This document shows, in pieces, positions 1-12,600 of a stretch of DNA of 64,000 bases. This stretch comes from Arbacia lixula (lineage: Eukaryota; Echinodermata; Echinoidea; Arbacioida; Arbaciidae). The stretch is from the NCBI GenBank assembly GCA_963669155.1, contig OZ022593.1, positions 11,101,796-11,165,795 on the forward strand, written 5' to 3'. Numbering within the stretch: the stretch's first letter is position 1; each line of letters opens with the position of its first letter. Below the pieces are notes generated by a model that worked only from the letters and a program-made list of their open reading frames with translations, did no database searches and was not told the DNA's origin. The position numbers and the translations under genes were made by a program.

Positions 1-320
1 GCATATATGCAGGCTCAGCGAAGAACAGATTAAAAACATCACCACACTCTGGAGCCGTGGAGTGCATTATTTCAACAAAATATTGAGGGCTGGGTGTGGG
101 GGTAGTTGCGTCGCGACTCTCACCTGTCATTGGTGACGTTAGAAAATCAGAAATCTGAACATTTTCTGGTGTCAGTATAAATAGCTGTAATGGTGAGTTT
201 GAAGCAGCCAGAAGCATTTATTGAATAGTTGGGGTTAGAAATACCCAGCAGCCTGGATGCCAATCTACGGTATTTATAGCATTTCACTCCTACTTGTATT
301 TTGAGTATTGAATGTTTAAA

Positions 321-874
321 GGGTTACTAAATTAGAAAAATAAGTTCCCACTAATCTATGAATAATTATCCACTAAAAACGAATTTCACATTCGTTTGCC
401 GCAATAAAGTCTCATTTTGATGAAAATTTGAAAAAAACGCACGCCTCCAGTGACGTATAAGAAGTCAAAATTCCATAGATTTTACGGAAGTCAACAATAG
501 ACCATTTTCGTAATGTATTCACAACTTTCCCCCTAACTGCGTAGTAATGCGTTATTGCATTCACCTGTATCTTGTCATTCAGATTCAATGGATGGAATGC
601 ACTTTGAATCTATTAGTTGTTGCTACTCAGACAAACCTCGGACAAGCTTTGGGGTTCCCATTGGTAACATATTGTTTGAATGGCGTGAATAAAACATTTT
701 ATTTACGCCGTCGGCATTTATGGCATTTTGACTTCTCATACGTCACTGGAGGCGTGCGTTTTTTCAAATTTTCGTCAAAATGAGACTTTATTGTGGCAAA
801 CGAATGTGAAATTTGTTTTAAGTGGATAATTTTACATAGATTAGTGGGAACTTATTTTTCTGATTTAGTAACCC
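321..874. mobile_element. MITE-like element with about 155-bp terminal inverted repeats
   Basis: The left arm beginning GGGTTACTAAATTAG (321-480) is repeated inverted at 715-874, ending CTGATTTAGTAACCC, over 90 per cent identical by eye. The centre (about 500-690) is a partial copy of another dispersed repeat (see 14816-15347). No transposase frame. Flanks TTTAAA and TGAAAA give no clear target duplication. Confidence 0.8.
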
Positions 875-2265
875 TGAAAAGTCTGTAAATGAATAATTCT
901 GAAGTCGGTTGCCAAATTAGACATTTCTTGCATTTTAGGATCCATTCACTGGATATCATCTGATACACTTTAAACCTGGATATGGCGCTAGTGTTTGCAA
1001 AACTTGCCAGAACATGTTCAATCTATCGAGTATGTATTGACAGATGTAGAAATTCAAAATTCACAGGCACAGAACAAATCAAATGATGTACCGGTAGTGG
1101 GTATGGGTAATTCTCAATACCACACCTGAGCAAAAATTGTCTCACTTCCACCGCACAGTGCGGTCATACTCAATTCCGGTCTTGTGTATTAGTCGATGAG
1201 ACAGGAAGTCTTTATGACTGCAAACATGTTCAGTGCATTGTGGGATGACTTTACCTTATATGAGGTTGCATATGCCATGTTTTTGGTTGAGGTCATAAGG
1301 TATAAATAACAGGCATTATGTCATATTTTTTAAAAGTTCCTTCTGTCCTAATGCTTTCATTGGGTGTCAGAAATAACTGGAGTTAGTACTTCTTGATTAA
1401 ATGATAGAAAAAATTAATGCAAAGCTTTGACAAAATAAAAATGAAAGAACTTTCCTTGACTCCGGTTTCTTGACCTCAAGCAAAATGATGGAATTTCCCT
1501 AATAAAAAGCAATTTCAGACTTTCCCATAGCTATTTTTAATGGTGTGCTCGATTTCAGTTTATGCAAACCACTTCTGTTTAATTTTGAGGACTACTGCGA
1601 GCTGTGAGGTGAACTAGAGTGACATCTGATAGCAGTATGATCTTTTTCTTTTTGATGTGGCTCTTTAAGCACACTGTACATGCCAGGGTACCCAGAACAA
1701 GGCTAAGTATCAAAGATGAAGTGCTACACACACGAATGGATGACGTTGGCGTGTCCCGAAGGAAAAAATTAAAACTCGAGACGCGACGATACGGAAGTAC
1801 GACTCGCCAAGAACAAGGGGGAGGAGAGAACTTGGTTAAAATACAGCGAAAAGGTTCTTAAGCAGACGAAATGTAGCCATGGGCCGCAATTATTCTACTG
1901 CCTCTCTCACACTAATTGAATCTCAATCATGTTTCCTGTAGCTAATTGTTCTAACGCAATTGTAAAAGGCATTGTTTCACCAGGTGGGCTGCATTTGTAA
2001 GAAGAAGGGGAGGAGAAAAGACAGCCATGGCATATGGTTACATATTTTGTTCACATTTGGCATCCGTTATCCGGGGGTGGACAATTGAACGACCGTTTGG
2101 GGGGGCGGTCATTCGCATATGCAATGGTAATCAAATTGGCAACGCACGCAGGCGGCGGGCTGTATAGCTGCGGGGGGATAGCATTGACGTGTGATGGTAC
2201 CCTTCGTTCGATCAGTCACTGTCCTTTGTCGTGCATTAAACTCTCTTTGACGCTTAGTGTATCAA
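875..2265. other. PTEN upstream intron/flank, no gene seen
   Basis: Non-repetitive AT-rich DNA. Short frames at 1619-1861 and 2034-2333 have no recognisable family and no supporting splice context. No PTEN exon was found here. Confidence 0.5.
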
Positions 2266-2800
2266 GGCTTTCTCCTTTGGATCAAAGAATCGCCAGAAAA
2301 CCGTTGAAAAATGATATACTTGGACGTCTTTAAGTAGGGGGATCGAACAGTTGCTAGGAAACCTTTGAAAAAGGATATACTGTATGTCTTTTTCTTTTGG
2401 ATCGAAGAAAAAGCTTTGAAAAAAAAGATATACTGGACATCTGAAAGCTTGTATGAAGGCATTGCCAGAAAACCATTGAAAAATGACATACACTGTATTA
2501 TATGCCTTTCTCAATTGAATAAAAAAAACCCCTTTGAAACATGATATACTCTACGCCTTTTGGATTGGATCAAAGAAAAGCCTTTTCTATAGGGTATACT
2601 GTACTCCTTTTTTGTTTGGATGAGCCAAAACTTTGACAAATGATATACTGTATGCCATTTTGCTTGTATGAAAGAAAACCTTTAAAAAAAGTGAGCTTTT
2701 TTCATTTGGATCAAAGAATATATCTTTGAAAATGATAGACTGCATACATTCCATTTTGATTGGCTCAAAGATTTGCCATAGAACCTTTTATAAAAAAAAA
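2266..2800. repeat. Degenerate tandem repeat, about 60-75 bp unit
   Basis: About seven diverged units share TTTGGATCAAAGAA, then AAACCTTTGAAAAA and GATATACT(G/T)TA words. Units near 2278, 2345, 2395, 2465, 2535, 2600 and 2690. Confidence 0.7.
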
Positions 2801-3620
2801 AAGTATTCTATGTGCCCCCAAATGTCTGTATGAGCCTATGATTGATTTCTTACATTAATCATGCCCCATTTTTTGCCTTTTCAAAGGAGATTAAGACCCA
2901 TCAAATCAGTGATTTCTATCAGAGGGGCAGATTGGAGAAAGTTTAGGCAATATTGGACAAAATAGAAGCAAATTGTGATGCTTTTCATGAACTGTAATCA
3001 CTACCCTTACAAGCCTTCACGGGCGTCCTAATTTGGCCCGTAAAGCATAAGAAAAGAGTGCTGACTACTTTTGTGCATTATCTATCCTTAAATTGGCAAT
3101 GCAAGATTTCAAGGCTTAGTTCATACCGAGGGATGACACACTTCTCATGATGTTCTTTAATACACAAATACTACACGGTTGTGAGTGTGTTGAAGCGAGC
3201 ACTTCATGAAGGAGGTTATGAAATCATGTGACCCATACTAATATGCAGCTGAGTATGTTAGCTATCATATCTCACCCTCACTATGCGATGCTTCGCCTCA
3301 ATGTCACAAACTTAGGATCTGTTTCATGAGACAGGTATGAAAGATTTTTCTTAAAATTGAGTAAGAATTTCCTGCATTCAGAGCATAAATACCAATTTCC
3401 ATTGGCGTTGCAGTTGCACTCACTTTGCACACCTTATAATGCACTGTCAGCAGTGAAAGGAAAAGTGAATGCTTGAACATGTGACATGTGAAAAAGCATC
3501 AGCCATTGGCTAGATCCTTGAACCTCCATGCACCTTACGATATAATTGATGTGGTTTTCCTATTGAATACTTTCAACAAGTTGCTTATTTGACTGTTGTG
3601 GTTTGACAGGAGTCTGTTTT
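2801..3620. other. Unannotated intronic or flanking DNA
   Basis: AT-rich, no repeats or exon-like segments that I can support. Confidence 0.4.
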
Positions 3621-3621
3621 T

Positions 3622-3890
3622 TAACCCTCTCAGTCCCATAGGTAGAACTCTGTGTTGTAATCAGGAAGAAAAATACACGGGGGATTTGGGGCGATTTTGC
3701 CCCCGAAATGCTTACGAGAGCCCTGGGAAACGTTAAAAGAGCCCCCAAAATTCCCATAGACACAATGTAAAATTGTAGCCAAATCGACCACAGTGCTAAA
3801 AAAGAAGCCCCCGAAAATTTTGAATTATTTTTCCCCTGGTTTTAATTGACATGAAACTCTCATTTCTTGGTACTGAGAGGGTAACAGGTT
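3622..3890. mobile_element. Nested pair of small palindromic elements
   Basis: The outer element has ends TAACCCTCTCAGTCCC and TACTGAGAGGGTAA. Inside it, 3664-3840 matches a free-standing copy at 52003-52170 (words AAAATACACGGGGG, GATTTTGCCCC, AGAAGCCCCCGAAAATTTTG). Empty-type outer elements of about 80 bp occur at 19081-19163 and 52333-52411, so the inner element inserted into the outer one. Confidence 0.7.
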
Positions 3891-5521
3891 TTGCCCTCTG
3901 TTAACATATGACTCAAAATGTGGGTGTGGTGTTCAGAACTTCAGAAGAGTAATGCTGATTTAATTGCATCACATGCTTTGGAACTTTTCAAACATTTATC
4001 ATTATCCACATCTTCTGTGGTCATGCAAAGGTCCATTACAAATTGCAGGATATGCAATGGGCAAAGCACTCTTAAAATGTGTACCTGTTTTATTTAAATG
4101 TTTTAAAAACTCATTCAGTCTGATCAGATGTCATCATTATCAATACAAGGAGGTTTTTTTTTATTTACACTATTTTTCCTTTACTTATTTTCCTATGGAG
4201 ATTTTCACACAGAATCCTTGTGAATAACTCGCAAAAATTTGAAGCATAGAAATGGTCAGGTATACATGGAAACCTCGTTAAGATACTGCACACATTAGAT
4301 TAATCCACTCAAAATCAAGATGTATCTTTTATTGTTCAGAAGTCTGTAATTGGTGAGTGGATTGTTTTCTCTTTGGAAATGCACAATCAAAAGTAGTTTA
4401 AATGCACAATCAAAAGTAGTTTAAAAATCAATTAGGGTGCTCCAAGGGAAAACTTGTTCTGATCATGTCTTGATCACCCAGTGTAAAGAAAATATTAAAA
4501 TGTAATCAGGATTTATGCTTTGAATATGAATAAATACAATTTGAATAAATGTAATTTGAGAGTGAAAAAGGATAATGTCATCAGCCTCAGATGATAACAA
4601 AATATTAAATATCATTATTTTTTCCCCAAATTGAGAAAAAAAAACCCAGAGTAATCATTCAAATTTCTTTAATACAATTGTTTACTAAATTAGACATAAG
4701 AATTGATATGAAGAGATGTCTGTCATTATTAAGATCAAATATTCTACTGTATATCAATAAATTAAAACAAAAATCAGTCATTACATGAACATGGTGCATA
4801 AGTGATCATATTCGATGAAATTCCACAAGATTTGGTTTCAGTACTAAGCGTTGTGGATTCCAGTAGCCTAAAGGGCCTGGTGATATAATTGTTTGATTGG
4901 GTTGACTCTGATTTCTCCATTTGTGTGGTTTTGAAATCAATCTTCATTGATATGTCCCATTTCCTTCCTGGAGGCTACCAAGATTTTGCCACATGTCACA
5001 AGCTCTTGCGGCTTCTCTCAACGTTGCTCACGATTTCCTTCTGCTATTCTGGAATTGTTTTTCCCTTTTTCTAATTTTATTCACTGGTACAAATCCCCCC
5101 CACCCCCCCCCCCTTCAACCTACATTACTGGTATAGTATCCTTTGCTTGCCGGATGTTGTTTTATTTGTTTTGTTGTCTCTTTCCGATATGTTACTCAAG
5201 GAATGATTGACAAAACTTTCCCAGACTATGGATTATGATGATGTATTGCAAGACGATTAAATTATTAGATTTTGAATTGATTTGTCAAAGTTCATGGTTA
5301 ATATTTATTGAGCTGTATATCATTGACAACTGTCACCATTGGCGAAAAGTCAAGAAATGTTCTTAGGCATTGAACAAGGGAATTGTTCCGTGAGGATGAT
5401 GGCAACACTGTTGGTATGGAAGGGCAAAGGCATACTAGGGAACAGATTGGACTGTGCACAGTCAACATTATTTGAAGTAGTATTTATTGTAGTGGCAGGG
5501 TAGGGGAAGGGAAATTATTGT
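3891..5521. other. AT-rich intronic/flanking DNA
   Basis: Contains a 23-bp direct duplication at 4379-4424 and a C-run at 5097-5112. Frames at 3964-4227 and 4889-5210 are unrecognised and low-complexity. No exon supported. Confidence 0.4.
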
Positions 5522-6175
5522 TGCCATCATCACCAACAACATCATCAAAATGATCAACATCATCATCATTATCATCATCATCATCATCATTATTATCACC
5601 ACCATCACCATCATCAAAATGATAAACATGATCATCATCATCATTATTATCACCATCATCACCATCATCACCATCATGACCGTCATGACCGTCATCACCG
5701 TCATCACCGTCATCACCGTCATCACCGTCATCACCGTCATCACCGTCATCACCGTCATCACCGTCATCACCGTCATCACCGTCATGACCGTCATCACCGT
5801 CATGACCGTCATCACCGTCATGACCGTCATGACCGTCATGACCGTCATGACCATCATGACCATCATGACCATCATCACATCATCACCATCATCACCATCA
5901 TCACCATCATCACCATCATCACCATCATCACCATCATCACCATCATCACCATCATCACCATCATCACCATCATCACCATCACCACCATCACCACCATCAC
6001 CACCACCACCACCACCACCACCACCACCACCACCACCACCACCACCACCACCACCACCACCACCACCACCACCATCACCATCATCATCATCATCATCATC
6101 ATCATACATCATCATTATCATTACCAATCACCATAACCATCACCATCACCATTACAACCACCATTACCATCATCA
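5522..6175. repeat. Mosaic trinucleotide/hexa-nonamer tract (CAT, CAC, CCGTCATCA)
   Basis: Blocks in order: (ATC)n, (CCGTCATCA)n and CCGTCATGA variants at about 5680-5850, (CACCATCAT)n at 5880-5980, pure (CAC)n at 5985-6073, then (ATC)n again. Long frames on both strands here are repeat artefacts. Confidence 0.97.
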
Positions 6176-6571
6176 CCATTACTATCCTCCACACAATGTG
6201 TTTGGCATTTGAATAAGTAGTTCACAGTTGACTGTCCTTTATTCCCCAGTATCGTATCCTCCATGTGTCTCAAATTTCAAATCTTCTTTTCATATTATCC
6301 TGCCAAGAAGGAAGGGAAAATCCCCCAGTTGCTGATATTCATGAAAAGCGCTTTGTATTTTCATCATTTTTGTTCCGTTATTCCGTTCCGTTCAGTATTC
6401 TCGGTATTCACACTATATTGATTGACACACTTTGCTATTTTATTTTCATTTGGAAATCATGCAGAAAATATAAATAAATAAAATTAAATGAAACAAATGC
6501 ACACATATGACCTGGAATACATACATTTTTATTCAATTTCCTCTCCACATTATTTTCTCAACTTCTTACAG

Positions 6572-6679
6572 GGGATCAAGAAAGGACTGAGCTACGTGGA
6601 ATTTGAGCTGCCGCATTCGTTACCACTTCGGGATGATGTGAAAATCGAGTTCTACCATAAATCGGGTATCCTAAAAATG
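6572..6679 (+). CDS. PTEN: PTEN exon a (C2 domain, part)
   Basis: Acceptor TTCTTACAG ends at 6571 and donor GTATGT starts at 6680; 36 codons in phase 0. The translation runs from GIKKGLSYVEF to HKSGILKM and aligns with the human C2 segment just before MFHFW. Human exon 7 is longer on its 5' side, so one more small exon is expected upstream. Confidence 0.9.
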
Positions 6680-9600
6680 GTATGTGCCATGAAGCAATGC
6701 AATGTAAATATTCATGAAATGTCAATTTTCCTCAAGTATGTCTTTTCCTATTCCATGGCCATGTTTCATACATGTATACATTATTTGTTACAGTTTGTTT
6801 TTACACTTTTGAAAAATAATTCAAAAGAAAGTTGCAACTCGAATCAATCTGAAATTGACTCAACATAAAGTCAAAGAAATTTCAACTTTTTTACAAGCAG
6901 ATTTTGTGATATTCTATAATATCTTGTTCTTATAATTATCCTTGGAATATCTAATGAGATTTTCACTTTTGGACCAATTTGGAAGTTAAAATATGTGTGT
7001 ATCAGATAATTGTTTCAGAACACAGCAAAGGCCATCGTGCATCACACATGTCAACCCACAACATCTTTTTTGCCAAAAGCATCATGCATTGTGAATGACA
7101 CTGTGATGGTGGTTGCTAGGGGATTTGCTCTTTCATTGATTATCTAAATTGTTTTATTTATAATGGAATGTATGTTCAGTTTTATAATAAAAACCTTATT
7201 TACACAAATTGTGTTAGCAATTTTGAAGGCATATTGTGATTAGTTTTGCTCTGGAAAAAAGGACTTCATCCCGATTTAGTTAATGCTTGAAGTAGATGTC
7301 AGGCTCCAACATCCTGATTGAAGGTTTAAAGTGCCATTCTTGGGAGTCGTGCCAAGGAAGGTTGAGCTATGATGAAGGAGAGGAAGTTATAGAACAGGTC
7401 CACCTTTCCTTCCTGACGAGAACAAGGTGGAGACTCCTGGCGCGATTAATATAACACGCAGCTGGGTTTGGGATGCCAGAATAGAGCCCAGAGCTAGTTA
7501 TGCTTGGTACTGTTACCAAAAGACAGGATTCTCAGTGGAGAGTGATTGGTATAACACACAGCTAGATTAAAGCTCAGAACTAGCGATAGTTATGCTTGGT
7601 ACTGTTACCAAAAGACAGGATTCTTTGCTCAGTGGAGAGTGATTGGTATAACACACAGCTAGATTAAAGCTCAGAACTAGCGATAGTTATGCTTGGTACT
7701 GTTACCAAAAGACAGAATTTCTTCCTGAGGAGAAAAAGTTGGAGACTCCTGGTGCGATTAGTATAACACGCAGCTAGGTTTTGGATGCCAGAATAGAGCC
7801 CAGAGCTAGTTATACTTGGTACTGTTACCAAAAGACAGGAGTGGGAGAATATTTCCCATCATTCCTTGCTAAGTAAATAAATACATACTTTGGAGGGTAC
7901 ATACAGTACCTTGGAGGGATTTGTTTAACACGCAGTTAGATTCATGAAGCCACAATCGAGCCCAGAACTAGTGATAGTTATGCTTGGTACTGTTACCAAA
8001 AGACAGGATTCCTTCCTGAGGAGAAAAAGGTGGAGACTCCTGGCGCGATTAGTACAACACGCAGCTAGGTTCATGATGCTAGAATCAAGTCCAGAACTAG
8101 TGATAGTTATGCTTGGTACTGTGACCAAAAGACAGAATTCTTTGCAGAGAAGAAAAGGTTGGAGACTCCTGGTGCGATGAGAGTGGAGAGTGATTGGTAT
8201 AATACACAGCTAGATTAAATCCCAGAACTAGCGATAATTAAGACAGTGATAGTTTGCCTGAAAAGGTTTGTGAAGCTGTGACTGTGAGATTTCATAGACG
8301 TTTTTGTTAGGGTAAACTGCTGATTCCCCCCGAGTTTCATGACTTTTGCAAGATGGGCTACCCTGTCTTAAAAGGGAGAAATTGTCCCAGGAAGTTGAGT
8401 TGAGTTTTCCACATTTTCTAGAACTTAAAACATTGAAACTGTCAGTAGGAAAAGTAGCAGCAGTAGAAGTAGTAGTAGTAGTAGTAATAGCAGTATTTGT
8501 ACATGTAGTAGTCGTAGTTGTAGTTGTATTAGATGTAGTAGAAGTAGTAGTACTGTAGTAGTAGTAGTGTGGTATTTTATTCAAGTCAAAACAAATCTGC
8601 AATGGCAGTCGGTGAACTGATTTGCTGACACACAAACGGATTTATCAGAGATGCTCTAACAAAAATACATTCGTAGGATCTACAGGTGTAGTAAAAAAAA
8701 TGATTAAATGATTAAATCTAACAATGATCATAAAATGTGAACTAGGTCACAGCATTTGGGAGACAAAAGCCTGTAGGTTGAGTGAATAATTAGGAAATAA
8801 CAAAAAAATTGTTAGGTTTTCCTTATGAATATATTTGCTATTGATCTGTCTGGTGATGTTAAATTCAATTTTAGAGTCAAACCTGTATTGAGATTTAGAC
8901 CATAGTAAAAGCAAATTTTGTGGTTTGTATGCAAATATATGCGCTTAATTTTGAGCATATACTTCAAACAGGGCCAATAATGAATGTGTGCTTTCTGCAT
9001 AATGTGCTAAATTCTCGCTAGTTGTTATGGTGTAGACCACAGTTTAGTGAGATTCATTTGATTAAACCATGCATGGTCTTAGCCATAGTAACTAACATGA
9101 ATTTAGCACTCTACACAGAACATGCATGTTCATTATTGCACATGGTAAATTAAGCATACTGTACATATTTGCTTATACATGTAGGCCACAAAATTGGCTT
9201 GGATTGAATTGAATTGATTTGAAATGGTTCATTGAAAAATCAGACTCAAACAATAAAAACAAAACTACATGTAGCAGCTCAAAAGCTGATGCAGTTTTCA
9301 TGTACGTTCACTTAAAATTAAGTAAAATAATGGAAGCACTCCTCAGACATATTTAATATATTACTACACTGTACAATATTATGGCTATACCACATTTCAG
9401 ACAGTTCTGCTTTAAAAAAATGGTTAAATACTGATTGTTAGAAGGTATTGATATTATGGTCGAAAATTACAAAAATAAAAGTGTGATTGTAGGATTCTGA
9501 CTATGAGAAGTTGCAACCAGTACTACTTTGAAATACATTTGAACCATGGACTAAATATAAAACGCCTTTGTGAATGCGGGCCTTTAAAGGGAATGAACTG

Positions 9601-12600
9601 TACTGGGAAGACAAAAAGCCTTCTAAAAGGTGATCGTGAGCAATCTTCTTGTCTATGGTCTTAAATCACAAATCCTCAAAATGTTTGGGCCAAACATGTT
9701 GAGGATTTGTGATTTAATTACTAATCACTCCAAATGTGGATCATTTCGGCGCAAATAAGTTCCAGCAAGTTTCTAAAATGGACAATACATGAATTGAAGA
9801 CCATTGGCAAGAAGATTGCTCATGATTACCCTTTTGAAGGCTTTTTTATCTTCCCAGTACAGTATATTCCCTTTAAATTTGTCTGAGCTGTGAAGTCGTA
9901 GGAGAGGTCAGTGTGAGGGAAGCTCTTCGTTAGCGGCATGGAGGAATTGTCTATCTGGGGTTTCCCCCTCTGGAACATTGCTGCGCATAACTTAAGACCA
10001 TGTGACACTGACTCTGATGAGTACCAGCATTGTCATAGTCAGCAGTGCAAAGTTCTTTGTTCAGTTCTGATTGAGTGTGATTCTTTCATTATGAAGCCAC
10101 AGGTAATAAAGAGAGTAGCACATGTAGAATGTTGTAAAGGATTCTGATCTTACGAAGTATAAAGAATACCGGTAGTGGGTCTTATTTTTGTCTTCAGTCT
10201 TCATCTACATCTTCTGTATGTAGAGTCTTGTAAAGAATTCAGTTTTAACAAAGTATAAAGATAATGGGTCATGTTTTTGTCTTTCTTTTTTATTCAATCT
10301 TCATTTTATGTAACTCTCTCAGTCTCAAGCCAAAAGTTATATAGGAGTTAATTTGGCCCATGTAAAATCTTATAAAGGATTTAACTTTTACATTATAAGT
10401 GAACAAACTAGGAGTCTTATTGTTGTCTTACATTTTAAATCAATCTTTATCTTCATCTTCATTTGAATGTATTTCTCTCAGTATCAAGCCTATGGTAAAA
10501 ACAGGGGTTACTTTAGCAGATGGCTTTCTCTGAAAGGATTCAGCTTTTCCAAAGTATTAAAAAAAATGAGTCTTATCTTCCTCTTACTGTCTGTAATTCA
10601 ATCTTCAGGGGCTAGATTTTTCACTTCGAGTTCAACACCTAGTTCATCATGCACCCAAGGCAGGACCCTGTTTTATAAAGAATTGCGATTGATCGCTCCT
10701 GGACTTGCGATCAATATCAATCGTAATTCTGTATATTAAAGTTAGAGGATTGGACTTGCAATCCGTTCATATCCATCGCAACACCTTAACCCTATTCTCA
10801 CTGGGGGTGGGGTCATTTTGACCCCCCCCCCCCTGTACAAAATCCATGACTGTCACGCAACCGCTGAACATCGTGACACACCTTTTCATGACTTTTTCCT
10901 TTGAAGTGTCTCGCAAGTTTTGAGTTTGAAAAAAATCGGCCACTCTGTTCAGAGGTTACGCAACATTATGTAATTGAATGTCAGACCAAAATCTGACCAA
11001 AAAGTGAATAGCGTTAAGACTTGGCCCAGCATTTAGAGAGGAAGATTTTATGTGTCTCATTTTGATTTTACTTCCAATTCAGTCTTAATGACACAAAACC
11101 CATGTTCCTTATCTGGTTTAATGTTTGATTCATTATGTACCCAATCCAAAGGATTTGAGTGTTTTTTATCCAATGTTTTCAATTGATTGCTTTAATTCCT
11201 TCTTGATTCAATCCTCAGGACAAGAAGCCCATGTTCCACTTCTGGTTCAACACCTACTTCATCGTGCACCCGATCCAACCAGACAAGGACTACTTCGGCC
11301 ACCAGGCCCGCCACTCGCGCCTCAGCAGCACCAACAGCACCGTCTCTACCCAGTCGGAGCAAGCGAGGGCGTCCCAGCTGGTGGATGAGGAGATGCTGAA
11401 CGGAGGTGAGGAGTTTGTCTTGGAGCTGCGGAAGGACGAGATCGACAAAGCCAACAAGGATAAGACCAACAAGATCTTCTCCCCCAATCTCAAGGTATGG
11501 TTGAGTGCCCCTGTCACAGTAGGTGCGTCTTCAGTAGCCCAATCAGACGAAATAGCGAGCTATTTTTCTGATCCGGGGAACTAGCCTGAAGTTGCAATCG
11601 CGTCTTCATTAGCTCGAAACTCGGGATACGTAAGCTCGAGCTCGGGTTGCATAAATTATCCAGAGTTTCGCACATACCAGCAGTGTGCGACAGGAATAGG
11701 CCATGACCGCATTGCTTCGGTTGTGAGCTCGCATTCACGCACATGTAAAAACCTATTACGTAAACAATGCCTCGTGGGCGCTGATGCATGCCGGGATCAA
11801 GAAATTTTCAGGCTAATGAAGACACTCCGAACTAGCTCGAGCTAGCTCCATCTAGCCCAAGATTTCTTGGGAAATTTTCTCGACGAAATAGCTAGCTATT
11901 TTGCCTGATCTGGCTAATGAAGACGTAAATAGCTAGCTATTTCGTGATCTGGCTAGCTAACCCGATCAGAACAAGCTCGCTATTTTGCCCAGCTCGAGCT
12001 AATGAAGACGCCCCTCCTGAAAATGCATTTTATGCACTTTTATTATGCTTCTGTTGTTTTACACAGTCAGAAATGATGAGTTTTGTATGAGGGCGACATT
12101 CATGTTTGTGGCTTTGCACATTTTGTTAATCATGTGTTACTCTGATTGGAATCATTATGTTTAACACGTTGTGGGGCAGATAAATTTATTCTCTCTGGGA
12201 TTGTTGTGTATAAGTGGTAATTTTTTTTGGAAACATTTCCCCCCTGGGCCGCACATCAAAATCCTTGTCATCATAATTGTCCTCATTGTTTAGGTATGAT
12301 CCAAAACATTCGAGGTAGTTCAATGTGCCCCATCAACATTTTCAGACAAAATCTGCAACATAATGAAAATGCTAGATTTTAGTGAAAGGGCTTTCTCGGG
12401 AAATTTCAATTTACAAAGAAATTTTAGGCATACACCCAGTAATAAGGATAGCATGCTTCATCCTGTAAATTTCTTTGTATAATGAAAATGGTCTATTGTA
12501 CTTGTCCTCAAGAAGTATACTGGACATTATGATATGCATGAGATTTGCGCAAGGGCAATGAAAGATCTGCTGCACAATATTCGTGAAGCACATACAGCGT

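Noticed and set aside
5640-5980. Regular repeats resembling a CRISPR array
   Set aside because: Units are 9 bp with no unique spacers, in an animal genome; it is a microsatellite.
5468-6212. Long frames on both strands (poly-Met/Val/Asp/Gly, or Ile/Ser/Pro/His)
   Set aside because: Translation of a trinucleotide/nonamer microsatellite in a PTEN intron.
1-6571. Search for PTEN phosphatase-domain exons and the small C2 exon before 6572
   Set aside because: No stretch with the expected words and splice sites was found; they are probably upstream of the window.
8228-8635. Thr/Tyr-rich 135-codon - strand frame
   Set aside because: Produced by the (GTA)n tract.
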